DNA of 64,000 nucleotides from VRUE01 sp963715625 (lineage in GTDB: Bacteria > Actinomycetota > Thermoleophilia > Solirubrobacterales > 70-9), in the NCBI GenBank assembly GCA_963715625.1, contig OY970260.1, positions 2,356,001-2,420,000 of the forward strand, given 5' to 3'. The notes below the pieces were generated by a model. That model was not told the DNA's origin, searched no databases, and saw only the letters and a list, made by a program, of their open reading frames with translations. Positions 41,865 to 49,985 of the stretch are shown here, one piece after another; positions within the stretch are counted from its first letter, which is position 1; each line of letters starts with the position of its first letter. Both the position numbers and the translations under genes were made by a program.

Positions 41865-41908
41865 ATTGCACACCGGCCCCTCGGGGAGGGGCGGAGCCGG
41901 TGTGCAAT
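41865..41908. terminator. Perfect 13-bp hairpin
   Basis: ATTGCACACCGGC (41865-41877) and GCCGGTGTGCAAT (41896-41908) flank a C-rich loop. No T run. It is either a transcript-ending structure or an operator for the weak gene at 41505. The bases between it and 42027 hold no gene. Confidence 0.4.
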
Positions 41909-42026
41909 CGCGAAGGTCTACCGCCAGGTGACCTGCCTTCAGCCTTACTCACGGTGTAACAATGTCAACTCGGTCTCGGCTTCCTGCGAACCCTCGCTTA
42001 CATAGAAGCCTATGTAAGATTGGCCG

Positions 42027-42575
42027 ATGGCACGAGGACGTGAAAGAAGGCGGGCAGTCGCCAGGGCGGCTCAGGCACCCGATGCCTGGCGCCCTTCCGA
42101 GCTGCAGCGCGGCTACCGGGCGGTTCTGGATAGCGCCAAGGAACGGCCGCAGTTGATTGCCGACACGGACGGCTCGTTGCTCATCATCGAGCCGAAGATG
42201 CAAGCCGACTTCGCCCACGCGATGGTCGATCGCCTCGCCGAGGTCGCACAGTTTCGCGCCGCTTACTCCGCCCACGTCGATGAGTCGCCGTCTCGCTGGG
42301 CCAGCGAGACGCCCTACCCCTGGCTCGCCGCCTTCGACCCCGAAGAGGTCGCCGACTTCGCCCGCGAGCTGCTTGGCTTCGCCCTCGACGCCGCCCAGCG
42401 TCAGACTCTCGAGTTCTTCGAGGGCAACCTTCGCGCTTGGCAGTCAACGGCCGAGGCCTATGAGTCGCCCGATCAGCTCGCTGCGCTGCTTGAGCCGATC
42501 GACATGAGCGAGGTCGCCGAGGTCTTCCCGCCCAGTGAGGAGCAGGTGCGGGAGGCCGCCGCTGACGCCGCGTGA
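42027..42575 (+). CDS. Putative antitoxin, module 13
   Basis: 182 residues. A basic N-terminus (ARGRERRRAVARAAQAPDAW), a strand/helix DNA-binding-like region (RPSELQRGYRAVLDSAKERP, LIADTDGSLLIIEPK) reminiscent of prevent-host-death proteins, then a helical acidic C-terminus. It overlaps the RelE-like ORF by 41 bases. Antitoxin role inferred. Confidence 0.55.
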   Translation: MARGRERRRAVARAAQAPDAWRPSELQRGYRAVLDSAKERPQLIADTDGSLLIIEPKMQADFAHAMVDRLAEVAQFRAAYSAHVDESPSRWASETPYPWLAAFDPEEVADFARELLGFALDAAQRQTLEFFEGNLRAWQSTAEAYESPDQLAALLEPIDMSEVAEVFPPSEEQVREAAADAA

Positions 42576-42876
42576 GCTGAGTCCGCCGGCAGGCGGCTAC
42601 GACGGCAAGCACAAGGTCTTCGGCAACGCCCGCGGCCGTCGGGGCTGGGATGCGCTCCGCCAGAGCCGGCCTGGCCCGATGCGGATCTGCTACATAGAGC
42701 TTGCCGACCGCCCCTTCCCGGCCTTCCCTGGGCCCCGCCATCATGCCCTGAAGGGCAAGCTGAGGGACTTCTGGGAGTACGAGGTAGGGGGAGGAGAGCG
42801 CGTCCGCTACAAGCGCGGCAACGACGGCAATCCCCTCGTGGTGTACGCCGGATCAGCCCCTTCGGATACCCACTGA
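42535..42876 (+). CDS. RelE-like toxin, module 13
   Basis: 113 residues from GTG 42535 (true start could be a little downstream). LKGKLRDFWEYEVGGGERVR and YKRGNDGNPLVVYAGSAPSDTH show the strand order and the closing Y/H-rich end of RelE-type ribosome-dependent RNases. It pairs with the antitoxin upstream and ends 125 bases before the tRNA(CAT) att fragment, so it is just outside the downstream island. Confidence 0.55.
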   Translation: MRSRCGRPPLTPRELSPPAGGYDGKHKVFGNARGRRGWDALRQSRPGPMRICYIELADRPFPAFPGPRHHALKGKLRDFWEYEVGGGERVRYKRGNDGNPLVVYAGSAPSDTH

Positions 42877-42963
42877 CGGCGATGGCGACCGGCCCGCCGC
42901 TCTGCACTGCGAAGTGCGCGTTTGGGAACTCGCTGACACTTACGCTGACACCTCCACCAAAAA

Positions 42964-42985
42964 CGCCGCCCGGAGGCGGCGCATT
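42964..42985 (-). terminator. Intrinsic terminator of the tRNA(CAT) locus
   Basis: On the minus strand GCCGCC-TCCG-GGCGGC is followed by GTTTTTGG, an intrinsic terminator about 16 bases beyond the 3' end of the tRNA fragment. It indicates that this side is the original chromosomal 3' flank of the tRNA gene. Confidence 0.65.
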
Positions 42986-43000
42986 TGGCTCTATAAGCCA

Positions 43001-43042
43001 TGCCGGAGGAGGGACTCGAACCCCCGACACGCGGATTATGAT
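43001..43042 (-). other. tRNA(CAT) 3' fragment, att site of the 43-64 kb island
   Basis: On the minus strand: anticodon loop ATCATAA (anticodon CAT, Met or Ile2), 3' anticodon strand, T arm GGGGG-TTCGAGT-CCCTC and acceptor CTCCGGC plus A. The sequence 5' of the anticodon does not pair (for example C27 opposite C43), so only the 3' half is tRNA. It lies 140 bases before the integrase start. Confidence 0.8.
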
Positions 43043-43096
43043 CGGCGTCTTGTCTCTCCAGTTGGCTTTGTAGAGCCGAAAATCGTCCAGTTCGTT

Positions 43097-43146
43097 GTGT
43101 CCCGAAGGGTACGTTTTTGCCTAGTTGGGGACACATTTCGGGACAC
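43097..43146. promoter_or_regulatory. Integrase arm-type inverted repeats
   Basis: GTGTCCCGAA (43097-43106) and TTCGGGACAC (43137-43146) are a perfect 10-bp inverted pair; GGGACACATTT occurs twice in direct order (43128-43138 and 43141-43151). Position between att core and integrase suggests arm-binding sites and promoter control. Confidence 0.5.
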
Positions 43147-43181
43147 ATTTTTCGGTCCGGAGAGCGGCCTACGGTGGAGGC

Positions 43182-44465
43182 ATGAGTTCGTCCTCTGTCG
43201 TCTTCCGCGAAACGCCGATCAGCGGCCATGTCTTCCGCAGGAAGCGGAAGACGGGCGACCGCTGGATGGCGAAGTGGCGCGACGCCGAGGGCCAGCATCA
43301 GGTCGTGCTCGGCAAGGTGTGGACGAAGCGAGGAAGGCCCGCCGAGGGCTACCTGACCAAGCAGGGCGCCCAGCGCGAGCTCGACGCGATCCTCGCCGAC
43401 GCTCGGCGCCACAGGATCACCAGCCAGCCGCGACTCGCCAGCACGGTCACGTTCGCCGAGGCGGCGCGCGAGTGGCTGCGCTACGTCGAGCACGACCGCA
43501 AGCGGCGCCCGTCGACCATCGCGGACTACCGCTGGATCGTGGAGCGGCGGCTGCTGCCGGACTTCGGCGAGCTGGCGCTGGAGTCGGTCACGACGCAGCG
43601 GATCGACAACTGGCGGGTCGAGCTGGTCGCGGCGGGAGGGATCGCAGACGGCGAGGGCCTCTCGGCGCGGACGATCAACAAGTACCTCGGGGTGATGCAC
43701 AGCATCCTCAAGCGCGCGCAACGGACCTACGGCCTGGCGGCAAACGCCGCCGCCTGGGCGGAGCGCCAGCCCGTGACCCGCTCCGGCGACTTCGACGTGC
43801 TCTCAGCGGCGGAGGTCGAGGCCCTTGCTCGCGTCGCCCGCGAGGGGCGCCACCGCAAGCCGCCCAAGCACCCGACCGGCCTTGAATGGCGGGCGAAGCT
43901 GCGCCAGCAGGACCAGCAGGACGCGGCGATCTTCCTCACGGCCGCCTACGCCGGCCTTCGCCTGGGCGAGCTGCGCAGCCTGCGCTGGCGCGACCTCGAC
44001 TTCGGCAAGCGGCTGATCCACGTCCGCCACTCCTACGTGATGCGCAATGAGGACGCGCCGAAGTCCGGCCGCGTCCGCAGCGTCCCGATGATCGACCAGG
44101 TGGCCGTGGCCCTGGACCAGCTCAGCCGCCGCAACGGCTGGACCGGGGAAGAGGACCTCGTCTTCGTCAACCCGAGCGGCGAGCACATCGAGGACAGCGC
44201 CCTGCGCCGCCGCTTCTACGCCGCTCTCAAGGCGGCAGGCCTCAAGCACATCCGCTTCCACGACCTCCGTCACAGCTTCGGCACCCTCGCCGTCCAGGTC
44301 TTCCCGCTCACCGACGTCAAGGCGTACATGGGTCACGCCGACATCGCGACGACGATGATCTACGTCCACCACGTCCCACAGGTGGACGCGGCCGAAAGGC
44401 TCTCGGCTGCGCTGCGCGAGGCTTCGACGGGTCCGCCTGTGCCATCGGCTCGGCCGGCGGCCTGA
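43182..44465 (+). CDS. int: Tyrosine-family integrase
   Basis: 427 residues from ATG 43182. N-terminal AP2-like/arm domain (residues 1-80), core-binding SAM-like domain (about 85-190), catalytic domain with AAYAGLRLGELRSLRWRDLD (Arg I), IRFHDLRHSFGTLAVQ (His-x-x-Arg) and ADIATTMIYVHHV (nucleophile Tyr). Complete. It should integrate and excise the island at the tRNA(CAT) 3' end marked by 43001-43042. Different from the tRNA-Gly integrase fragments. Confidence 0.93.
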   Translation: MSSSSVVFRETPISGHVFRRKRKTGDRWMAKWRDAEGQHQVVLGKVWTKRGRPAEGYLTKQGAQRELDAILADARRHRITSQPRLASTVTFAEAAREWLRYVEHDRKRRPSTIADYRWIVERRLLPDFGELALESVTTQRIDNWRVELVAAGGIADGEGLSARTINKYLGVMHSILKRAQRTYGLAANAAAWAERQPVTRSGDFDVLSAAEVEALARVAREGRHRKPPKHPTGLEWRAKLRQQDQQDAAIFLTAAYAGLRLGELRSLRWRDLDFGKRLIHVRHSYVMRNEDAPKSGRVRSVPMIDQVAVALDQLSRRNGWTGEEDLVFVNPSGEHIEDSALRRRFYAALKAAGLKHIRFHDLRHSFGTLAVQVFPLTDVKAYMGHADIATTMIYVHHVPQVDAAERLSAALREASTGPPVPSARPAA

Positions 44466-44496
44466 TGAACGATCGCTCCCACTTCATGCACGGTGA

Positions 44497-44548
44497 CCTA
44501 GATGTAGGCCAAGTGACCTATATTTAGTCCACCTGATCTACCCTTAGG
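44497..44548. promoter_or_regulatory. Three phased CCTA-N4-TAGG operators
   Basis: CCTAgatgTAGG (44497-44508), CCTAtattTAGT (44517-44528) and TCTAccctTAGG (44537-44548) start exactly 20 bases apart, two helical turns. The last ends 10 bases before the MNT-protein ATG. Likely cooperative binding sites for its N-terminal winged helix. Confidence 0.65.
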
Positions 44549-44558
44549 ACACTCAGCG

Positions 44559-45176
44559 ATGGATGTCTCAAAACCCTTCACGGCCATATCTTCAAGCGTC
44601 GATGCCGACGTGCTCGTGGTGCTGGCGGGTTCCACGAAGCCCCGCAGCGGGCGGGAGCTGGCCCGTCGGGCGGGACGCTCCAACACCGGCGTACAGCACG
44701 TCCTCGACCGCCTCGTCGAGCACGGCCTGGTCAACCGCGAGGAGGTGGGTCGGACCTTCCTCTACGAGCTGAACCGCGATCACCTGCTGGCTCCGACCGT
44801 CGAGCAGATGGCAGGAGCGCGAACGGAGCTGATTCGCCGGCTTCGCAAGGTGATCGGCGCCTGGGAGCCTGCGCCTGTTCACGCCTCCCTATTCGGCAGC
44901 GCGGCTCGCGGCGACGGCGACACGAGCAGTGACATCGACCTGCTAATCGTGCGGCCCGCCGATCTCGATCCCGAGGATGCGAACTGGCGCGACCAGCTCG
45001 ACGAACTCGCCGACTCGGTGCGACGCTGGACCGGCAACAACGCCGGCATCGCCGAGGTCTCCGAGGGCGAGCTTCCGCGACTGCGCAAGGATCGCCCGCC
45101 CGTCGTGGAGGAGGTCAGCGAGGACGCCGTCGACCTCGCCGGTGAAGACACACGCAAGCTCCTCAGGCGGCTGTGA
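44559..45176 (+). CDS. Winged-helix plus MNT-nucleotidyltransferase antitoxin
   Basis: 205 residues. N-terminal MarR-like winged helix (SGRELARRAGRSNTGVQHVL, then LVEHGLVNREEVGRTFLYEL) and a minimal nucleotidyltransferase (SLFGSAARGDGDTSSDIDLL, the GS and DxD motifs). This fits MNT antitoxins of HEPN/MNT systems. Phased operators upstream suggest that it represses itself. The stop overlaps the HEPN ORF (TGATG). Confidence 0.8.
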   Translation: MDVSKPFTAISSSVDADVLVVLAGSTKPRSGRELARRAGRSNTGVQHVLDRLVEHGLVNREEVGRTFLYELNRDHLLAPTVEQMAGARTELIRRLRKVIGAWEPAPVHASLFGSAARGDGDTSSDIDLLIVRPADLDPEDANWRDQLDELADSVRRWTGNNAGIAEVSEGELPRLRKDRPPVVEEVSEDAVDLAGEDTRKLLRRL

Positions 45177-45595
45177 TGGCGCGCAAGCAACCACGGACCC
45201 AGGCGTGTGGAGATCCCCAGGCGCGGCAGCGGCTCGGGCACGCGAGGAGCTTCCTCGAAGTCGCCGAGCTGGCCGCGGACGTGAGCGACCCCTCGCTGGA
45301 GTACGGAAGCGTGGCCGCCTCCGTCGCGATCCTTGCCGGGATCGCAGCTGCCGATGCCGCCTGCTGCGAGGCGCTGGGAAAACGATCCCGCTCCGACAAC
45401 CACCACAACGCCGAGCTGCTGCTCGAACAGATCACCCCCGGCGGCAAACGGGCGGCCAGCCAGCTGCGCCAGCTGATCGACATCAAGGACACCGCCCACT
45501 ACGGGTTCATCGACGTAAGCGCGGCCCAGCTCAAACGATCCCTGCGCCAAGCCCGACACCTCGTCGAGTTCGCCGAGGAGATCGTGCGCAGGTAG
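45176..45595 (+). CDS. HEPN-like toxin partner
   Basis: 139 residues from ATG 45176. All-helical (RLGHARSFLEVAELAADVSD, AASVAILAGIAAADAACCEA, RQLIDIKDTAHYGFIDVSAA). The KDTAHYGF segment stands where HEPN RNases have R/KxxxxH, but the Arg is not obvious, so catalytic competence is uncertain. The pairing with an MNT protein and one-base overlap make a HEPN/MNT module the best reading. Confidence 0.65.
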   Translation: MARKQPRTQACGDPQARQRLGHARSFLEVAELAADVSDPSLEYGSVAASVAILAGIAAADAACCEALGKRSRSDNHHNAELLLEQITPGGKRAASQLRQLIDIKDTAHYGFIDVSAAQLKRSLRQARHLVEFAEEIVRR

Positions 45596-45626
45596 GACAG
45601 GCGGCGCCGGCCGTAACATCCCGACG

Positions 45627-45923
45627 ATGAGCAAGGGAACCAGCCCCATCGGGACGGCCGTGTCCGATCACATTCAGGAGTCCCTCAAGGACCCTGAGTT
45701 CCGGGCCGAGTACGAACGACTCGCGCCCTACGACGCGCTCGCCCGACTCGTCATCAAACGACGTGGCGAGCTTGGCCTGACGCAGGCAGAGCTGGCCGCT
45801 CGGATCGGCATGACGGCCGCGACGGTTTCTCGGGTCGAGAGTGGTCAGCACGCCGTCAGAGCTCGGACTCGACAGATGCTCGTCGATTCCCTCGGTATCG
45901 ACCACTTGGAGACGCAGGGATGA
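45627..45923 (+). CDS. XRE-family HTH regulator
   Basis: 98 residues. Helix-turn-helix at residues about 45-90 (KRRGELGLTQAELAARIGMT, ATVSRVESGQHAVRARTRQM). The N-terminal 40 residues (HIQESLKDPEFRAEYERLAP) match the usual lead of HigA-like antitoxins. No HigB-like gene is adjacent. Overlaps the next small ORF by 4 bases. Probably a regulator of the island. Confidence 0.7.
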   Translation: MSKGTSPIGTAVSDHIQESLKDPEFRAEYERLAPYDALARLVIKRRGELGLTQAELAARIGMTAATVSRVESGQHAVRARTRQMLVDSLGIDHLETQG

Positions 45924-46102
45924 GCGACGACTTCCAAGAACTGATCGAAGGGATCGAGACCGAGGCAAAGACCGAAGGCCCCGCCGCCGAGGCCGAGCTT
46001 CGGAACCTACGGCGCGAGTTCTCCACCGAGGCCGAGCAAATGGCAGCTGCGGATCGCTCCCCCGTCGATCGTTCTCAACGCCGCCGCGCTCCCCGGCCGT
46101 AA
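45920..46102 (+). CDS. Small acidic protein, unknown
   Basis: 60 residues, helical and acidic (IEGIETEAKTEGPAAEAELR) with an Arg-rich end. It is coupled to the XRE gene by an ATGA overlap and converges with the excisionase gene, whose 3' end it overlaps by 28 bases. Unclassified. Confidence 0.45.
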   Translation: MSDDFQELIEGIETEAKTEGPAAEAELRNLRREFSTEAEQMAAADRSPVDRSQRRRAPRP

Positions 46103-46284
46103 GAGTTCTCGGCGACCCAGCCACCCAGGTCCGCGCGAGTGAACCGCAGCCCGCGTCCGACCTTCACATGGGGAAGCCCCCGCGAGCGCACCAGCTCATA
46201 AAGCGTGCTGCGCGGCACGTGGAGCAGCTTGGCCGCCTCGCGGGCATCGAGCAGCGGCTCTGCAAGTAGATCGGGCTCGGGCAT
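46075..46284 (-). CDS. Excisionase-like (AlpA/HTH_17) protein
   Basis: 69 residues from ATG 46284. LLDAREAAKLLHVPRSTLYE, then GLPHVKVGRGLRFTRADLGG is the compact winged HTH of excisionase-type proteins. In integrative elements such proteins direct excision or activate transfer genes. It lies on the opposite strand to the integrase and relaxase genes, 327 bases from the relaxase. Confidence 0.8.
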   Translation of the reverse strand: MPEPDLLAEPLLDAREAAKLLHVPRSTLYELVRSRGLPHVKVGRGLRFTRADLGGWVAENSYGRGARRR

Positions 46285-46611
46285 CTCGTCTACTCCTATT
46301 GTCCGTAGAAGGCGCTGTTTGCATCGGTCCTCGCCCGAATACGCGCGACCCCAGGGTTCGTTCCGGCCGGCGCCGCCGATGCCGCTGAACCACGAAACCA
46401 AGGCAGCCACAACCAGCCATCCAGTCAGTCAGTCAGTCAGTCAGTCCAGGCAAGACCACCAGGCCAGCCAGAGGCCAGACGGATCAGCCAGGGCAGGCTC
46501 TGAATCCCCTCCAGGCCGCAGCTCCCAAAACCAACAGCCACCACCCTCACGCAGTATCACCGCGCCGGGTGAGCCGATGCAAACGCCGCCCCCGCTGGAC
46601 ATACGGGGTGC
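46285..46611. other. Relaxase upstream region with (CAGT)6, oriT candidate
   Basis: 327 bases without a gene. Six perfect CAGT tetramers (46422-46445) sit in a CCAGGC/GGCCAG-rich stretch of strongly biased composition; a short leader follows. oriT of MobF systems usually lies just upstream of the relaxase gene and contains repeats, so this is a candidate only. Confidence 0.35.
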
Positions 46612-49600
46612 ATGCTCACGATCGGAAAGCTCGGCATCGGCCAGGAGAACTACTACCTGGAGAAGGTCGCCGAAGGCGCCGAGGACTACTACTCCGGCGA
46701 GGGCGAGGCAGCCGGCGAGTGGATCGGCGACGCCGCAGAGGAGCTGGGTCTCGACGGCGAGGTCGGCCCCGATCAACTCAGGGCGATGCTCACCGGCAAA
46801 AACCCGGTGGACGGCGAACCCCTGTTGGGGCGAAGCGGCGTCCCCGCCAAGGGCTCGGTGCCGGGCTTCGACCTCACCTTCTCGGCTCCCAAGTCGGTCT
46901 CGCTCCTGTGGGGCCTCGGCGGAGACGAGGCCGCCGGACAGGTCAAGGCAGCCCACGGCGAAGCCGTAGGCGCCGCCCTCGCCTACATGCAGCGCGAGGC
47001 GTGCTGGACGAGGCGCGGAGCGGGAGGGGCAGAGTTTGTCCAAGGCAACGGCTTCCTCGCCGCCGCCTACCTGCACCGCTCCTCGCGAAACGGCGACCCC
47101 CAGCTCCACACCCACGTCCTGGTCGCCAACGCGACCAAGGGGCCGGACGGCCGCTGGACCCGCCTCTACCACCCGGCGATCTACGAGCACGCCAAGACCG
47201 CCGGCTACCTCTACGAGGCCCACCTGCGCCATGAGCTGACCCTGCGCCTCGGCGTGCGCTGGCAGGAGGTCCGCAATGGAATCGCGGAGATCGAGGGCTT
47301 CGCCGACGAGCACTTGAGGGCGTTCTCGACCCGCCGCGCCGAAATCCTCGCGGCGGCCGGGCCGGATGCCTCGGCACGCTCGATGCAGGTCGCGACGCTG
47401 GCGACGCGCAAGCCGAAGGAGGCCGATGTCGGTCGCGGCGAGCTGCTGGAGCGCTGGCGCAAGCGCGCGCAGGAGATCGGTCTCGACCGTGAGGTGATCG
47501 AGCGGACCTTCGACCCAGGGCTGCGTGTTGAGCTTGGCGCCGCCGAGGCCCGCACGGTCTCTACCTGGCAGGTAGACCGTGCGGTCTCGGCGGCTGCGTC
47601 CCACTTCGACCGCCGCGATGCGATCCAGGCCGTGGCGGGACTGTTGCCGGAGGGGGCGCCGGGAGCCGAGGTCGAGCGCATGGCAGACGCCTATCTCGCC
47701 TCCGAGGACGTGATCCAGATCGCCGAGAGCCGCAAGGGCTTGCGCTTCACCACCCGCCGCGTCTGGGAGCTGGAGCGCGAGGCACTGGCGGCGGTCGAGC
47801 GGATGCCCGCGCAGGGGCCGACGCCGGCCGGGGAGCTGGCAGCGGCGCGGGTGATCCATGCTCGCCCGACCCTGAAGGCCGACCAGCGCGAGATGGTCAA
47901 CCGCCTGCTCACGAAGCCCGAGGGAATCGTCGTCGTGATCGGCGAGGCGGGCACCGGCAAGACCTACGCGATCGTTGCCGCGGCGGAGGGCTGGGCGCAG
48001 GCGGGGACCGACCTTCGAGCTGCCGCGCCCACCTGGCGCGCCGCCAACGTCATGCGCGACGAGGGCCTGCCGGCGACCTCGATCGCCAGCCTGCTGGTTG
48101 AGCTGGACCGGGCAGAGCACGAGGGCGGCAAGGGATTGGCGCGGGGCTCGGTGCTGCTGATCGACGAGGTGGGGATGGTCAACTCCGCCACTTTGGCCCG
48201 TCTCGTCTCCCATGCCGAGAAAGCAGAAGCCAAGCTCGTCCTCCTCGGCGACCCCGAGCAGCTGGGGGAGATCGAGGCGGGCGGCCTTTTCCGGGCGGTC
48301 GCCGAGCGCAGCGAGCCGGTCCGCCTCGACGAGGTGATCCGCCACGAGCACCAGCTCGACCGCGAGGCAGCGAAGCGCATCCGTGAGGGCGAGGGCCGCG
48401 AGGCGCTTGACCTCTACCGCTCCGAGGAGCGCGTGACAATCTCCCCAGATGCCGAGGCAAGGCGCGAGGCGATGGTCCGCGACTGGCTGGAGTCCTACCA
48501 GCGCGAGGACGCCGTGATGATCGCGAAGCGAAACGCAGAGGTGGCGAAGCTGAACGCGATGGCGCGCGAGGCTTGCAAGCAGGAAGGCCGGCTCGCAGCA
48601 CAGGAGATCGAAGTTGGGGAGGCGAGGTTCGCCGCCGGCGATCAGGTCATCACCCGTGTCAACGACCAGCGCGCCGAGGTCTACAACCGGGAGCGCTGGC
48701 GGATCGCGGAGGTCGACGCCGAGCAACGGCGGGTCGTCCTCGAAGGCATCGACCAGGCGAAGCGGGTCGAGCTCGAGGCCTCTTACCTGGCTCGAACCAA
48801 CCCGCACTCCGAGGCCCCGGCGCTGGAGCACGCCTACGCGGTGACGACATACTCGGCGCAGGGAGCGACGGTCGATCGCGCCTTCGTCATGGCCGACCCC
48901 TCGATGGACAAGCAGGAGCTCTATGTCGCCGCCTCGCGCGCCCGCGAGGAGACCCAGCTCTACGCGACCCCGGAGGTCCAGGTCCACCGCGAGGAGATCG
49001 CGCCCACCTCCTCCCACGTCCGAGAGGCCATCCCGCACATCGCTGAAGCCTCAGAGCGCGACCGCGCCCAGCTCGCAGCGCACGAGGTCGCCCTGCGTTC
49101 GCGCTTCTCGGGCCTGCCGACCGAGGAGCTGGTCGCAAGGCGCGAGGAGCTGCGGGTCGCCGTTGGGGGCGAAGTCAAGGCCGAGCGGCAGCTACAACAC
49201 TTGGAAGAGCAAATCGAGATCGCCCAGCATCGGATCGAGGGCTACGACCGTGAGCGCCAGAGGGCGCAGGAGCTGAAGCGCCGCTTCCGCAAGGATGAGC
49301 TTGCGCATATCGACCGCAACGAAGCGAAGTCCCAGCAGCGGCTCACCGAGTTAAAGGCTGAGGCGCGGGCGCTTCCAGTCCTTTCAGGTTCCGCCCGGCG
49401 CGAGCTGGCGATCACCGACCGCGCCCTCGCCGAGCGCCGCGAGCTGGCGATCACCGCCGCCCGCGTCTCCCCGCCCCCCTACATCATCAAGGAGCTGGGG
49501 GAGAGACCCACCGACCCGGCCAAGCGCAAGGCGTGGGAGCGCGGCGTGGCGGAGATCGAGGGCTACCGTCAGCGGTACGGAGTAAAGGACCCGAGCAGGG

Positions 49601-49740
49601 CACTCGGACGAGAGCGGGTACGAGAGATCGAGCAGCGGACGGTTCTGCGGCGCATCCACCAGACCCAACGGGTGCTCGGGCTGGGGCAGCACGCCTCCCG
49701 CGAGCGCGTTCTCGGGCGGGGGATGGGGCTCGGACGGTAG
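46612..49740 (+). CDS. MobF (TrwC/TraI-type) conjugative relaxase
   Basis: 1042 residues. Canonical MLTIGKL start with paired tyrosines (QENYYLEKVAEGAEDYY, residues 12-27), LTFSAPKSVSLLWGL, and the histidine triad region (HRSSRNGDPQLHTHVLVANA, about 155-174). Helicase part: Walker A GEAGTGKT (444-451), LLIDEVGMV, LLGDPEQLGEIEAGG and a late YSAQGATVDRAFV motif. The C-terminal 180 residues are coiled coil. It nicks oriT and unwinds DNA for transfer. No VirB4/VirD4-type genes are seen, so the element is mobilisable or incomplete here. Confidence 0.95.
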   Translation: MLTIGKLGIGQENYYLEKVAEGAEDYYSGEGEAAGEWIGDAAEELGLDGEVGPDQLRAMLTGKNPVDGEPLLGRSGVPAKGSVPGFDLTFSAPKSVSLLWGLGGDEAAGQVKAAHGEAVGAALAYMQREACWTRRGAGGAEFVQGNGFLAAAYLHRSSRNGDPQLHTHVLVANATKGPDGRWTRLYHPAIYEHAKTAGYLYEAHLRHELTLRLGVRWQEVRNGIAEIEGFADEHLRAFSTRRAEILAAAGPDASARSMQVATLATRKPKEADVGRGELLERWRKRAQEIGLDREVIERTFDPGLRVELGAAEARTVSTWQVDRAVSAAASHFDRRDAIQAVAGLLPEGAPGAEVERMADAYLASEDVIQIAESRKGLRFTTRRVWELEREALAAVERMPAQGPTPAGELAAARVIHARPTLKADQREMVNRLLTKPEGIVVVIGEAGTGKTYAIVAAAEGWAQAGTDLRAAAPTWRAANVMRDEGLPATSIASLLVELDRAEHEGGKGLARGSVLLIDEVGMVNSATLARLVSHAEKAEAKLVLLGDPEQLGEIEAGGLFRAVAERSEPVRLDEVIRHEHQLDREAAKRIREGEGREALDLYRSEERVTISPDAEARREAMVRDWLESYQREDAVMIAKRNAEVAKLNAMAREACKQEGRLAAQEIEVGEARFAAGDQVITRVNDQRAEVYNRERWRIAEVDAEQRRVVLEGIDQAKRVELEASYLARTNPHSEAPALEHAYAVTTYSAQGATVDRAFVMADPSMDKQELYVAASRAREETQLYATPEVQVHREEIAPTSSHVREAIPHIAEASERDRAQLAAHEVALRSRFSGLPTEELVARREELRVAVGGEVKAERQLQHLEEQIEIAQHRIEGYDRERQRAQELKRRFRKDELAHIDRNEAKSQQRLTELKAEARALPVLSGSARRELAITDRALAERRELAITAARVSPPPYIIKELGERPTDPAKRKAWERGVAEIEGYRQRYGVKDPSRALGRERVREIEQRTVLRRIHQTQRVLGLGQHASRERVLGRGMGLGR

Positions 49741-49985
49741 TCGCTCTCGCTCGGCACGGTCGCACACTCCCATTCTGCATTTCGGAGGCCGCCCCAAATT
49801 GCAGATGTCGATAATGAGGCGCTAGCCGCTCGCGCGATCGAGGACCTCATACTTGGCGTCGCGCAGGTCGAAGGCGGGCTTCGTGCCCTCAAGCACGTTG
49901 ACGATCAGTTGGGTGATTGTCGGATCCTCGATCGAACCGCTGACGTAGGTGACGCGGTTGCCATTCACCTTGTCGATGCTGGCAT

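Noticed and set aside
46422..46445. (CAGT)6 as phase-variable coding repeat
   Set aside because: It is outside any supported ORF, 167 bases before the relaxase start, so it cannot switch a reading frame.
46441..49038. 865-codon ORF antisense to the MobF relaxase
   Set aside because: High GC removes stops from the antisense frame; the relaxase frame has all family motifs and the antisense product has none.
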